Of a stretch of 64,000 bases of DNA, positions 10,889-22,325 are shown piece after piece (position 1 is the stretch's first letter; every line of letters starts with the position of its first letter). This DNA comes from Cladopsammia gracilis. Its lineage: Eukaryota > Cnidaria > Anthozoa > Scleractinia > Dendrophylliidae. The position numbers and the translations under genes are program-made. The notes under the pieces were generated by a model. It saw nothing but the letters and a program-made list of their open reading frames with translations, had not been told where the DNA came from and made no database searches. The stretch spans positions 591,109-655,108 of the forward strand of contig JAJGOT010000479.1 of assembly GCA_022457155.1 (NCBI GenBank), written 5' to 3'.

Positions 10889-10926
10889 CTAAAAATTAAA
10901 ACGAAAAACTGTTGAACAAAGGTGTA

Positions 10927-11133
10927 ACCCTTTAACTCCCAAGAGTGCCAAAAATCAAAATTCATGAAAAATACCAAATTTGATTTTCTAAAATACTGAA
11001 AAACAAATGGTACCATGCAAAAGTACTGCTGAAGAGGTTTCATTTGAATGGTCACACCATAGGATTTCGTTCACAGACACAATAGTTAGAACTGCACTAC
11101 ATGTCTCCATAACTGACTCCAGAAGTGAAAGGG
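10927..11133. repeat. Dispersed coral-type repeat, copy 1 (left part)
   Basis: The sequence from CCCTTTAACTCCCAAGAGTGCC to GACTCCAGAAGTGAAAGGG matches 43323-43551, and in inverse 62943-63320. Shared words are TGCAAAAGTACT, GAAGAGGTTTCATTTGAATG and ACATGTCTCCATAA. It is split from its 3' continuation (12678 onward) by the 1544-bp TIR element. Confidence 0.8.
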
Positions 11134-12677
11134 TAGCCTGCGTAGCAAGCGTTCCCGTACGAACGAATTTTTCCGCATTCTGGCCGCGCGAAAATTGGGG
11201 CGAGAGCAAAAAAATCGGCGGACGGGGGTGGGAGTGGGGAGATGAGGGAACGCTTGCCTGCAAACCCCACGATTTTGAAAAACGCCCACCTATTTGTCGC
11301 GGTTGAATTCATTTGCCGATTGACAGCTTGTCAACAAATAAGCCAATTACAGATTACCGGATGTAGAATTTTACTTCCTTCAAAAGATAAAACGTTTCGC
11401 TTCGTAAACGGTTGAAATCTCTTCACAGATTCATGGAATCAATAAACCTTCACGCCATTTCAAAACAATGCCGACTTAAATTACAAGAAATATCCGTATA
11501 TTTGCTTGCTTTGACTTATTGAATCCAACACCGGTTAACAGAGCCGGTGAAATAATTCCCGCTAATAAAAATATAACACTGCTCAGCTCAACTACTCAGC
11601 GCGCGACTGTACTGCTGTGTTTGTTTACGGTTATATTATTTCTAGATATAGTTCAAAATCAATCTTCGCTTTCCTCGCTATTTTCTGACTTTTCTATGGT
11701 ACAAGCACTAACCATTCAGCTTCACTTCATCTTATATTTTGCTGTGACCAAAATAAAACGGTCCACAAATGCAAATAGATCTTCCCACACTTTGCACACT
11801 TTCAATTCAACGCCGATAAAAACAAACAGCCGCCGAAATAGATCACTTTCAACTTTAAAATTTGGGATGAAATCGTGGTGTCAATTGGAGTCAATTAGGT
11901 TTTTGAGAAAGTCTAAACCTTAATGACTGGATTTTGGTATTATTTGGCTTTTGACTCGCCTTTTTTGTATCGATCCAACGATCCAACCAATTTAAAATAG
12001 GCATTACCGATTACTACAAACAGACATGGATGACAACAGTCAAACTAAACCACGATAATTTTTTTCAACGGGTCTACTCAAGTCTAAGAAAAACATTTCC
12101 TGGCCTATTATTAATAGAGGAATAAGGTACGTATTGCAATGGAGAAATAACACTGAATAATACTGGAATAGCCTGTACCTCCTTGCCTTTTACTTCGCAC
12201 TCCGCACATCATAACAAACAACTGGAAAATTAAACTCTTGTCGAATCCTGTTGGCAATACGGCCATTAAATCGTTGCCGTTAAAAAGATCGCGCATTGCC
12301 CTTTCTTGTTCCGTTTTCAAAGTAAAAGCAAGCCCCGCTTCGCTCAGCTCCGACAAAACTTCGTTCAAACACGTTTTAAAATCTTTCACATGTTCTCCGA
12401 GCTCCATTTTTTTGATCGCAAGTCACGCTCAAAATATTTTGCGTGAAAATTTGATAGCTACTTGTCAAACCTGTCACTCATGGTGACCACACCGCACCAA
12501 TCAGGAGCCCCGTTCGTGGACGAACGGCGTTTTTCAAAATCGTGGGGTTTGCGGGCAAGCGTTCCCTCGTCTCCCCACTCCCACCCCCGTCCGCCGATTT
12601 TTTGCTCTCGCCCCAATTTTCGCGCGGCCAGAATGCGGAAAAAATTCGGTCGTACGGAACGCTTGCTACGCAGGCTA
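11134..12677. mobile_element. 1544-bp TIR element with 9-bp target duplication (MULE-like)
   Basis: The ends are long inverted repeats of about 154 bp (11134-11287 and about 12524-12677), beginning TAGCCTGCGTAGCAAGCG. GTGAAAGGG is present at 11125-11133 and repeated at 12678-12686, and the uninterrupted repeat copies have it once. Long TIRs plus a 9-bp duplication fit the Mutator-like (MULE) superfamily, by inference only, since no MULE transposase is seen. The interior carries a RecQ-like helicase piece at 12111-12407 on the minus strand. Confidence 0.8.
12111..12407 (-). pseudogene. RecQ-like helicase N-terminal fragment carried by a transposon
   Basis: The 98-codon frame begins MELGEHVKDFKTCLNEVL and continues FTLKTEQERAMRDLFNGND followed by LMAVLPTGFDKSLIFQLFV. 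This is the Q-motif and Walker A region of RecQ-family DEAH helicases (LKxEQ...GkDvlavLPTGxGKSLiFQ). The Walker A here has GFDKS instead of GxGKS, so a key glycine is replaced by aspartate. The sequence stops being helicase-like after FVMMCGVR and no DEAH box follows within the element. It is a 5' fragment of a RecQ-like gene picked up or carried by the enclosing TIR element and is not functional as it stands. Confidence 0.65.
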
Positions 12678-12835
12678 GTGAAAGGGTTAATACTCGTTCG
12701 CCTATAACTGTTGAACGAAATGCTTTTGCGCTTCAAAATTTGGCCAAGATGTGTAGTTTTAAACTCTCTACAATTCTATTCACATTTTGGAACCGAAATC
12801 TATTGTTTAATGTTTCTGAATTTTGATATGACGTA
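12678..12835. repeat. Dispersed repeat after the TIR element
   Basis: After the duplicated GTGAAAGGG the sequence continues TTAATACTCGTTCGCC and then GGCCAAGATGTGTAGTTTTAAAC. The last part recurs inverted at about 31250-31350 (AACTACACATCTGGGCC). No coding potential is seen. Confidence 0.65.
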
Positions 12836-12879
12836 AGTGAAACCAAGAATGCAAGAGATACAATGGTGATCCCTCGTGG

Positions 12880-13245
12880 AAATTTCTAAGTGTCCTGGTG
12901 AGATGTATTTTTCGGTCGACAATTCTCTTAATTTACTCCATTCGTACAACTTGTACGAATCGACAACCTTGCAGCAGGTTTCAACACGCAAACATGTTCA
13001 ATAATTTTTAAGTGTCCCTAACGAGATGCTTTTATCAGATCGACAATTCTCTTTTTTGGATCGACAATTTTCTCCATTCGTGCGACTCGTACGAATCGAC
13101 AACCTCGCAGCAGGTCCCAACACACAAACATGTTGGACAACTTCTAATTGTCCCTAATGAGATGCATTTTTCGGATCGCATTCTCATTTTCGGGTCCTAA
13201 CAAGTTGTTCACCCGTACAGTTCGAAAATCATCTTTTTTCGGGTC
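12880..13245. repeat. Imperfect ~125-135-bp tandem repeat, about three units
   Basis: Units starting near 12887, 13011 and 13147 share AAGTGTCCCTAACGAGATGC, a GACAATTCTC word, the palindrome-like ATTCGTACAACTTGTACGAA and CGACAACCTTGCAGCAGG. The third unit is partial. Confidence 0.8.
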
Positions 13246-13548
13246 GTATCAGGTCGAAAGTATTGGACAACGCTTGTAACGAAAGTATTGGACAACCGTT
13301 ATGGCCATTACAGATGCACAGCACACCACACAAACAGAGGATGGTCAACCTGTGTACGGACCTTAATAATAGTAACAATTAAAATAATATATAATAATAA
13401 TAACTGCAAAAGATCACTGTACTTGGTTCATAACACATTTTGAGGAGGGTGCTATCAACCCAATAGAACTACCCTATAGCGCCTCAGGTCGAACATGGTT
13501 TAGTCTTGTCCCTAGCAGAGATTAAGAAAACACTCAGCGAGAACGTTC

Positions 13549-13549
13549 A

Positions 13550-13607
<58 letters not shown>

Positions 13608-13612
13608 GTAAT
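13549..13612. repeat. (AAT)n microsatellite
   Basis: About 20 AAT/TAA trinucleotides run in a row with one interruption near the end. Such runs commonly mark the 3' tail of cnidarian LINEs, but I cannot define an element here. Confidence 0.9.
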
Positions 13613-13818
13613 AAATATTTTTAATAATAGAAAATATCTTTATTAAAAATAGCAATAATAATTTACAATAACTATAAATTGATACTTGAAAATAAATGAA
13701 AGTTAAGAATAAGGTGTTTTTCAGTCGGGCTCTGCAAATTATAAGAATTTGAAATAGAAATAAACATATTGGAAAAATAAAATAAAATGTTTTGAGAAAG
13801 TGTCAAGTTAATTTAAAA

Positions 13819-13853
13819 CAACGACGTTTCGGGCTTGGCCCTTCATCAGGTTG
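13819..13853 (-). ncRNA. Hammerhead ribozyme motif (minimal stem III, retroelement type)
   Basis: On the minus strand the sequence carries every conserved hammerhead core box in order. These are stem I strand CAAC, then CUGAUGA (13849-13843), a stem II hairpin GGGC-CAA-GCCC, GAAAC, the cleavage triplet GUC, and the closing stem I strand GUUG. GAAACGUC leaves only a minimal stem III, which is the form known from Penelope-like elements and retrozymes and which normally cleaves as a dimer. No complete host element is visible around it. It lies 22 bp left of the 4.2-kb TIR transposon. The core residues are seen directly; activity is inferred. Confidence 0.8.
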
Positions 13854-13874
13854 ATGACCGTTGTTTTTCAGTTT

Positions 13875-16800
13875 TAGTCCATGGGCCAAGTGGCTAAAAA
13901 TGGCGGATCGTTACCACTCGGGGAGACGAAGGCCACCATATATCAAATTAAAGCTTATCATGTGTAGATTTCAAAAAAAAAGATGGAAATGTTGTAAGAG
14001 TAGCTTAAGGGAGTCACGTGACCTTGAATTTTGCATTTTGACGTGACCTTGAATTTTGCATAATTAGCATAAATCGATAATATACTAAAATGCGGCTTTT
14101 AGCAAGTAATTCTGTAGATTCTGCATAAAATAAAGCAGGCATAAATAAGATATAATGTCTGTTAAGTATTTTGTCACTTGTAAGTATAAATAGTCACGTG
14201 ACAGTGACGTCACTTCCAGCCGCGGTAAAAAAACCTCAATTTTTGTCTATTTTACCTACTTGTTTTTTTGTTTGCTTTTTTCTGTTATGTGATTCAAAAC
14301 TACATTTTATAACATATGAAAAGCAGTAAAAGATAAGATAATTAGTGTTATTTTAGATGCATGCTTTATCATCAAGCGATTTATCACCGGTATGGTTTCC
14401 CTGTGGTCACCCTGTGGTTTAAAAGACTGGGCACAAATGTACAAGGAAGCCACCTTGTTTTTGTGGTAAATACAGTCCTCAAAGATGTGAACAAATATGA
14501 AGCATACTTCCTAAAAGACAGAACTGAGCCTTATTGCATAATACATTGTACTGATGATAACACAAAATGAATCAGTCCAAATTCTCTTGACTCATGGAAA
14601 ACGTTGCAAAAAGCTGATGACTTTCGAGATCAGGAAGGCATTCTTAGTGTACAGGTTGCCGATGACCAAATCCCGAATGGCCCCCGCCAAGAAAAGTGAA
14701 GGAGGTTGACGGCGAAATAATTCTTAAAGAGTTTAGAAAGAAGAATCTGCTGTTCATCTTCGCTCTTCTACATTATGCAGCCCACCAACAAAAGGTCAGC
14801 AGCTGAACTGGGTTTACCATCACGATTCACGACAAAGACGCCATCATTGCCAATAATGTAGGCTATTTTCCGACCATTAATGCACCAGCCACTGATGTTT
14901 CCATTGTCAACGAAGCCCTCAACCGATCACTCACTATCATGCGCTCGCTCCATCTCACAAGCATGATAAGTGTTTTCTATCAAACCGTCTATGCCAAGGA
15001 GTTTGAGGTGAAGTGCAAGGAGTATGAGAAGTTCAAGCCTATAGGTACCCTTGGTACATTGATCTCTGACATCGGTGAAAGGTTCCTGCATGCTGGTCTA
15101 AAGGACTTATTCATTGAAGCTGGTGTAGTGGCTGAGGGCTCCGTGTCTGCAGTTCTGGAAGGCCGAAACTATAACAGGGGTGTTCGTGTGCACAAACTGG
15201 CTTGCGAAGCATTCATGAGGGTGGAATTGGAAGGATTTTATCCGTGGCTTAATGATGAGTCGCACCCAGAAGACAATCGTTAAGTACAAACATGTCTTGA
15301 TAAAATTGGTACCCTAGCTGATGAACTTTTTGTTGAATAAACTGTTCATCTCCGGAATACCAATGGCCCTCTTTAAGCGTTCTGGATGTCCTATATAGAC
15401 ATGATCGAGCTACAACTTCACATGATCCGTGCCTCTAGAGAAGGAATCGGGAACTCCATCTCTCCTGTGGTCGCCATATGATCCCATGGTGCTTTTCCTA
15501 CGATGCTATCAACTACGCAAGATACATGTCAGCTTATTATAACCATATGACAAGTCTACCAGAGTAGCACCCCGAGGTGCACGAGTGCATGGGAAATGGA
15601 TTTTCAGTTCAGTTGAGCAACGACAATACATTTGGAAGAATTCCCGTTGACCAGACTCTTGAAGAAACCGTAAATAAAGATACCAAAACACCTGGGGGCA
15701 CCAAGAGCTTTAGTTTGAAACCTGGAGCCGTACAAAGGTACTACTTGACGGCAGAATTCAGAACTTTGTTCCTGCGCACTTTGCGCGAAATGGTTGGCTA
15801 TGCCAAAGGGAAGCACGGCCTTGCTAACCTTCACTCGTCTCGCATTGCCCAAGATGAGAAAGATGTTGCCGCAATGGTTGATTTAATCAAGAACTGAACA
15901 GATCCATTTGCAGATCATATGCAACTGTCCAGCATCTCAACAGGAGCTGTTGCCACTACTGCTATAGCAGAGGACCTTGCGACCGCCTACATGTATAAAG
16001 ATGGAGAGGCAGCCTACGCTGATTTCAAGAAGACCCGTCTCGAATCACAGCCCCCAACGGTTAAGTTCAATCACAAGTCAAAGAAGCAAAAGTTGAAAAC
16101 CTTCAGTGCTTTATCGAATACCAAGACGGTGGTAAAGGGCAAAGACACAGAAACTGTTCTGCGCGCTGATCGAAATTGTTTGCGCGGATGATCATAATTG
16201 CTGAAAGCCGCAATCTACAAATACAAGATGTGTTAAAGAACATTAGGCCCTCTTCCTGCCTCCCTGGCCTGCAACAATGGCTTTCCCTGCAAGACCAATA
16301 AGGCACAACTTGGCAAAGAATTAGAGAAATTGATACAGCCAACAGAAGAAGTAACAAGGCCTTCAGCTTACCTAATAGATGGGATGGCTCTGGTCCAAAA
16401 GCTGAAGGTAGATTATCTTGCATTTGGTGAGATCGCAGACAAGATTTTATCTAGAGTGTTGCGCGAGGGAGAGGTTAGCAATAGAGTGGATGTGGTATTT
16501 GACGTGAACAGAGACATTTCCATTAAATCAGCAGAAAGAGAACTCAGAGGTGAAAGTGATACAATAACTTTCAAGAACCTTGCGGCTGGCCAGAAGGTCA
16601 AGCAATTCAAGAACTTTTTACGCAATGGTGACAATAAAACAAGTCTTATCAGATTTGTTGTAGAACACTGGCAAAAAACACCGAGTCGCGAGAGACTGGA
16701 AGACAAGGAGCTGCATGTAACATGTGGAAACCGATGCGACAAGATCACTGTCGAGAGAGTAGAGGAAGAAGAAGAGCTAAGATCCGAACAAGAGGAGGCT

Positions 16801-18102
16801 CATACACGACTTCTCCTACATGTGCAATATGCAGCAAATGAGCAGCGATATAGGTCAATCATTGTATCCCCAGAAGACACAGACGTTAGAATCCTGTGCC
16901 TTGCGTTTTCATTTTCCATTGATGTACCGATTTATCAGCGTTGTGTTTCTCAACTGAACACTCGGTATGTAGACATTGGAAGAATAGCCCACGCTATTGG
17001 CCAGGATGCGTGCAAGGCACTACCAGGTTTGCACGTATTCACGGGTTGTGGTGCAGTGAGTGCCTTTGCCCCTGAAGACGTTACTGAGTAAAACGGATTA
17101 CCAACGCATGTTCCAGCAACTTGGAGAAAACTGGTTGATGTCTGAAGATCTTCTGATGCAGTTAGAGGCATTTGTCTGTGTATATATTCATATATTCATT
17201 CAGGTGAAGCGGATTCCCATCATTTCTCTCCATGCAAGGACAGCTTGCATAAGTATTGCCGGCGAGCCAACTATCAAGCGGCGATATGGAGAAATTATCT
17301 ACGAAACAACGACGTTCCATCTGTCATGGCTGGTCTCTCAATCTCAAGAGAGATTGGTGATATATTGGATGAGTGGACTCCCGGCACCAAGAGCTGTAAT
17401 AGAGCTTATGTCATGTATGTGCAAGAAGGCCTGTAATGATGATTCATGTGACTACATTCGAAATGGGTTAAAGTGCTCCGACCTTTGCCGCCTAACAACT
17501 TGTTCTAACCAGCCAGATGAAGAGGAGGACATCCAGGTAGAACTGGATGAAGAGGACGTTGACTTTGACTAAAGTCTCTTAAGTGTGAGTGTAACAGTTT
17601 CAACATATTACCCATGAGAAACACCAATCATTCTGAGAACACAGGGTACCCAGTTTAATTCTTATTTTAACATACATTTAGAATAACGCTAATTGTTACT
17701 TATTTTAGTGCTTTTTATGGTAAAAATGCTCTGAATTGTATTTTTTAATTACATAAGGGAAAAAAACAGAAATTGAGGGTTTTTAACGCGGCCGGAGGTG
17801 ACGTCACTGTCACGTGACTATTTATCCTTAAAAGTGACAAAATACTTTACATACATGATATCTTATCTACGCCTGCTTTATTTTATACAGAATCTACAGA
17901 ATTACTTGCTAAAAGCCGAATTTTAGCATATTATCAAATTATGCTAATTATGCAAAATTCAAGGTCACGTGACTCCCTTAAGCTACTCTTACAACATTTC
18001 CATCATATATTTTTGAAATCTACACAAGATAAGCTTTAATTTGATATATGGTGGCCTTCGTTCCCCCGAGTGGTAATGAAAAGTGACTTGGCCCATGGAC
18101 TA
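13875..18102. mobile_element. 4.2-kb DNA transposon with ~330-390-bp TIRs
   Basis: Both ends begin TAGTCCATGGGCCAAGT inward, and about 330-390 bp match between 13875-14254 and 17770-18102 with small indels. Shared TIR words are GGCCACCATATATCAAATTA, GGGAGTCACGTGACC and GTCACGTGAC. The flanks are T-runs, so the target duplication (possibly TTT) cannot be read. The plus strand between the TIRs carries a broken multi-domain protein, described separately. Superfamily is not assigned. Confidence 0.85.
14361..17572 (+). pseudogene. Broken transposon-borne protein gene
   Basis: Plus-strand frames are split by at least five stops or frameshifts but read as one protein. In order they are: a Cys/His-like N-terminal piece (YCIIHCTDDNTK then SPNSLDSWKTLQKADDFR, 14361-14700); AGLKDLFIEAGVVAEGSV and GRNYNRGVRVHKLACEAF (14939-15283); FGRIPVDQTLEETVNKDTKT and PGGTKSFSLKPGAVQRYY (15577-15897); LSTG-like AISTGAVATTAIAEDL (15919-16190); and YLIDGMALVQKLK through EEAHTRLLLHVQYAA, VSPEDTDVRILCLAF and LHVFTGCGAVSAFAP (16330-17091), with a tail to 17572 ending in an acidic run. 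I recognise this as a family common in cnidarian and fish genomes, usually unnamed. The 16330-17091 part, with spaced acidic residues, vaguely resembles PIN/FEN-type nucleases. Its role is unknown. Position inside the TIRs makes it a transposon protein. Confidence 0.6.
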
Positions 18103-19245
18103 TTTTCTGCAAATTATAAATCGAAAAAAGGAAAAAGTTAAAAATATTTTAAAAATTTAGCTAAAAACAAGGCCCTTGAAATTTTGTTTAAAACTTAAAA
18201 GTGAGTTTGTATCCTTACGCTGGTTCAATTAAATATATATAGATTACTACATGAGCATGCAGTGCGGGCGTACGCACGAGTTGGTTCGTATCAGAAATCG
18301 AACGAGCGAGGCTTCTAATACAAACCAACGCTGAGTGCGTAAATGCCGTACAAAGCACTACCCATGCTGTAATTTGTTTATTTTATACATACTGAGATTT
18401 GCGATTGGACGAAACGCTTTTTTCACGTGTGAGAAAGTCGTTTCGCCATTCTGATTAGCTGCGAATCCCGAACGGGGTTTTTACATGCAAAATTTAAATA
18501 GAAAATCTCATAAGTATGAAATAAACACCTTTATACTGTGGCTCATGGGTTCAAAGGGGGATTTGGTATCATTCAAAAACTCAAAATTGTTTTTGTATTA
18601 ACAGAAACCGTAAAATAATGGTCCAGTTTGGTGAAAATTTACCACCTTGGTGTACCAACCAAAACTGTCGATAAGTGTCTCTAGTCAAAGACGAACTCGG
18701 TCTAAATGAATTTCAACTTTCCAAAATGGGCTAGAAATAGACCATGGTTTGTTCCTCTCTCAGTAATTGGTTCATTACTTTAATTTTAGCTCAATTGATC
18801 AAAATTCGATAATAAAAAATGGGGTTCACTGAGTCATTTCTGAGTTATTAACACTTAAAGCTAAAGTTCAGGGTGTTTTCAGCACATTATACTGTTGCTA
18901 TGGTAACATATTGTGTCAGAAAAATGATAACAACGTGTTCACCATTCATTGGGCATTCGTTTGATACCATGATTGCAGCATCAACTGATAAAGAGTGGTT
19001 TTAATGATCCATCAAAATCTAAGTCTTGGAAAGTGCTGGAAACTGTTGGGAGCCACCTTAAGTGCTTTCAAGATAGAGAGCAGATAAAATTGCATTTTGC
19101 ATTTTATTCCGAAAATAGCATTCAAGGTTCCAGTTCTCATCTAACTTTCATCATCGATTCTTCTGATTACCTGTTTTATTAATAGCACTCTGTTCAGTGC
19201 TTGTTTTAAATTGTATAATAGAAAGAAATTTTTCCTATTGAATGG
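18103..19245. other. Stretch without a recognisable gene
   Basis: AT-rich sequence follows the transposon. A word near 18640 (TTGGTGTACCAACC) recurs near 31395 (TTTGGTACACCAACATGGC), marking dispersed repeat. The 69-codon frame at 18973-19182 has no recognisable domain. Confidence 0.5.
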
Positions 19246-19249
19246 ATGA

Positions 19250-19745
19250 ATAACTTTATTTACCGAGGGTGACACATTGCAGTTGAGAACTGGTAAAGTT
19301 GTGGCCCTCTCCTAAAATATATAAAACTAATTTACAATAAATAAATATAGTGTTAAAAAAAAGGATCTGACAATATTAAAAATTATGAGATAGGAAAACT
19401 ATCTAAGCCAGCATAACCTTGCTTTATAAAATTACAAAGGTTCTGTTTGAATGCGTTAATACTGGTGCTAGATCTTATATTAATAGGCAGAGAGTTCCAA
19501 AGTTTTGCGGCTGTAATAAGAAAAGGTTTTCTACCTGCTGTGTCACGGTCACGTACAATTATTGAAAGGACTTGAATGGTGAACCATGCGCGTTTGGAAA
19601 TACGAGTTTGAAAAAAGAAAATTCTTCTGACATGCAATGCAAAGACTGCAAAGGTCAACAAATTTAACGCATTCGGTTATTACGTGTCTTGAATCGCACG
19701 TTTCAAATATAACTTTGCATTTCAGTTTAATAGCGATCATGGTTT
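19250..19745 (-). mobile_element. LINE 3'-end fragment
   Basis: The minus frame at 19661-19383 encodes RDRDTAGRKPFLITAAKLWN followed by SLPINIRSSTSINAFKQNLC and ends in a stop. This WNSLP...FK..L pattern is the typical C-terminus of non-LTR (CR1/L2/Jockey-like) reverse transcriptases. The 3' flank down to about 19250 looks like its 3' UTR. The element is strongly 5'-truncated. Confidence 0.75.
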
Positions 19746-19749
19746 CAAG

Positions 19750-20900
19750 TGTCGGCTACTGAATGTAGTCTTACTTTTCAGACATAATTTTATGTTTCTC
19801 CGTAAAAACACTCAAAACACGGAATCAATATTGCAATGGGTTATAAAAGACGCCACGAGTTCAAGCTGTGTACAGCTTTTTGTTAGGTATTACTTTTGAT
19901 CAAAACCACCGCGACACTGCCCCTTTATTTTATCAACATACAAATTTTCCCACCTGGACTCCATACATTTCGTACAGTACTGGTTGGGAGAAAGTGTTTA
20001 AAGATCAGGACGGTTCATTTTTCCTTAAGGATGAAACACTCCGGTAGGGTCGTACCTCTCATAAACCTCTATTTTCATTGGCCGTTCTAAAACAGTACCT
20101 GCTATTGTTTATAGGGATAGGGGCATTGTTTAGGTCATTCATCTATTGTTTTGGTGAGCCAATAAAACAACTCGTTGAAAGGAGGTACGACATGACCCAA
20201 ACACTCTCGTGTTTGATATAATTATTACTAGGTATCTCCTGTGTAACAGCTCTAGCGTCTCTAGATTACTCACTCCTATATCAAATTAAGGCTTATAGAG
20301 CTGGCTATCTAAATATACCTAATTGGGAGCGTCTTGAATCAGCTTTTCAAAGCAACAACTCAAAGCGATCATTATATTTTGCTTATTTCATTTGTTCTTG
20401 GATTTCCGGCCTCAAAACGTTAAAATCACGTGTCTGCGTTTTCCCATATTCAATTTCAGTGAACATTTACATAATATTTTCGAAATAGGGCAAAAAAAAA
20501 AGGAGTAATCGCGCGGAAATGGCTCTAAACGACAAAGTTTTTAATCTTTAAACACGAAGGTCCGGTATAAAAGGCTTAGTTCCTCCCACATTTCACACCT
20601 TTTGGGTGTGAAATGCAAATTAAGGCGTCTTTCAGCCACAAAACGTGGTTAACTTGCGTGTTCTTTACATATAATTTGCTTCAAAAAAAGTCTAATTAAA
20701 CCAAGATTTTACCTCAGCAAACAAAGAAATAGAAGTTCATAAAGACTTTTGATATAACTTTCATGAAGTTTTTTTCCAAATTATGTAAGCAATGGTCTTA
20801 GTAATGACTCATGTTTATAGTTTTTAATGTCATCGATTACACAGTATGAACAGTATGCAGCAGTTTGGTACTAGTGAGGTAACAGATGTGTTGGACTTAC
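19750..20900. other. Stretch without a recognisable gene
   Basis: Short inverted words are visible: AGGGTCGTACCTCTC (about 20047) with GGAGGTACGACATGACCC (about 20181), and TTTCACACC-TTTT-GGGTGTGAAA at 20590-20614. A TATAAAAG word lies at 20565. None of these can be tied to a gene. Confidence 0.4.
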
Positions 20901-21093
20901 ATGAAATATGTTATACCAAGAGAAAATAATTGGACAGAGAGGGAGTCTCCCAGTCATGCCTTTGGAATATCTGAATTGCGAAAAAGTTATTTTTAGTAAC
21001 ATTGCGGACCAATACGGAAACATTTTCCGGTGAGCTGGTTGACTTCTGGAAGACTCGCTTCCATGAAGAAGAGCATCCTTCTATCTTTCAGCT

Positions 21094-21248
21094 ACCGAAA
21101 ACATAACAACTTTGAATTCTACAGTAGGCGCAACTATTTCATGTCTGAAAAGTTTGGATGGGCTGGCCATCGATCGAGCAAAGCGACTTCAAAGTTTTAG
21201 CAACGACGCTTACAAGAGATTGGAGTGGATGGTTGATTGGCATCTGTC
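21094..21248 (+). other. Exon-like open segment, unknown
   Basis: CTTTCAG precedes the segment and GTAAGTTG follows it. The frame between encodes about 51 residues, including GATISCLKSLDGLAIDRAKR and YKRLEWMVDWHLSG. It has the codon regularity of a real exon, but I recognise no family and find no partner exon. It lies inside the large inverted repeat, so it may be transposon coding sequence. Confidence 0.3.
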
Positions 21249-21329
21249 CGGTAAGTTGAATTGTCCAGCCCCCTTTTTTACCGCTTCAGTTGCACCCAGT
21301 TTGTGTTTTAAGACAGATGGAGATCTATG

Positions 21330-22318
21330 TATCAACTTATCAACTTTATTGGTCTCATAAATTCAAAAGTAATACATATATAAAAATTAAAAAAAAACGG
21401 AGATAAATGAGAGGACCAAATAGGATTGCGCGAACGAGAAATAAAAAAATCTCATGCGAGGGGTAACCCAAAATCTAAAAAAAAATATATATATATATAT
21501 ATATCCGATAAGAAAACTAAAATTTAATTTAAATAATTTAACTATAATTTAATTTAGTTACTAATAGTGCACAGTAAGGTGCAAATAGAATCAGACAGAT
21601 AAAAATGAAGAACGGTGGCAAGGGCAGTTACGGGAGAGGAACCAGGTGCAGGGCATGTCAATATTATAAGTAGTGACCAGTAAAGTAAAATAAGTGGCAC
21701 GCAGAAAATTTTTAAAAATACTTGGACTCGAAAAATTGTCATGAGAGGCGAGATTACAGATAGTGTTCCAGGGTTTAACAATTCTATTAAAAAATGAGGC
21801 CTGAACAGTTGCAGTTTTACAGTAAGCAGGTTTTAATATAAGGGTAGGGTTCTTTGAGCGAGATCGGCCATGTGTGACAAAAGTAACATACCGATCAATA
21901 TTTAAGTCGGTATATCCGGAAATGCAATTATAGAGAAAGGCAAGATCTTTGAGTTCCCTATCATAAGTTACTGGTAATAAGCGAAGAGTCAGCAATCGTT
22001 GTTTATAGGACATCTCGCCAAACCTAGTTCTTAGTATCCAACGGGTTGCGCGCCTCTGGACCCTTTCTAAGATCGTCCTCAATTTGACACTAGCAGGAGA
22101 CCATACCTCTGTCGCATAGGAGAGCTGTGACTTCACGAGAGATAGATAAAGTGTCCGCCTGACTTTGATGTCGGTGATAAGCGGGCAAGTTCTCTTTAAG
22201 AGACCCAGCATTCTGTTAGCCTTAAGTACAATGCGCATAACGTGCGAGTCCCACGATAGAGTGCTAGATATGGTAACACCCAGATCTTTTTCTTCCAGAA
22301 CGCGTTGTAAGATTACAA
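21330..22318 (-). mobile_element. LINE 3' half, reverse transcriptase C-terminal region
   Basis: The minus-strand frame runs from about 22318 to a stop at 21591. It starts in the RT palm region (VLEEKDLGVTISSTLSWDSHV), continues NRMLGLLKRTCPLITD and SLVKSQLSYATEVWSP, and then shows VQRRATRWILRTRF and a GRSRSKNPTLIL...SFFNR tail. This is the CR1/L2/Jockey-type non-LTR layout after the catalytic domain. The catalytic FADD box is absent because of 5' truncation. It abuts a plus-strand LINE piece head to head at about 22320. Confidence 0.8.
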
Positions 22319-22325
22319 CGCAGCT

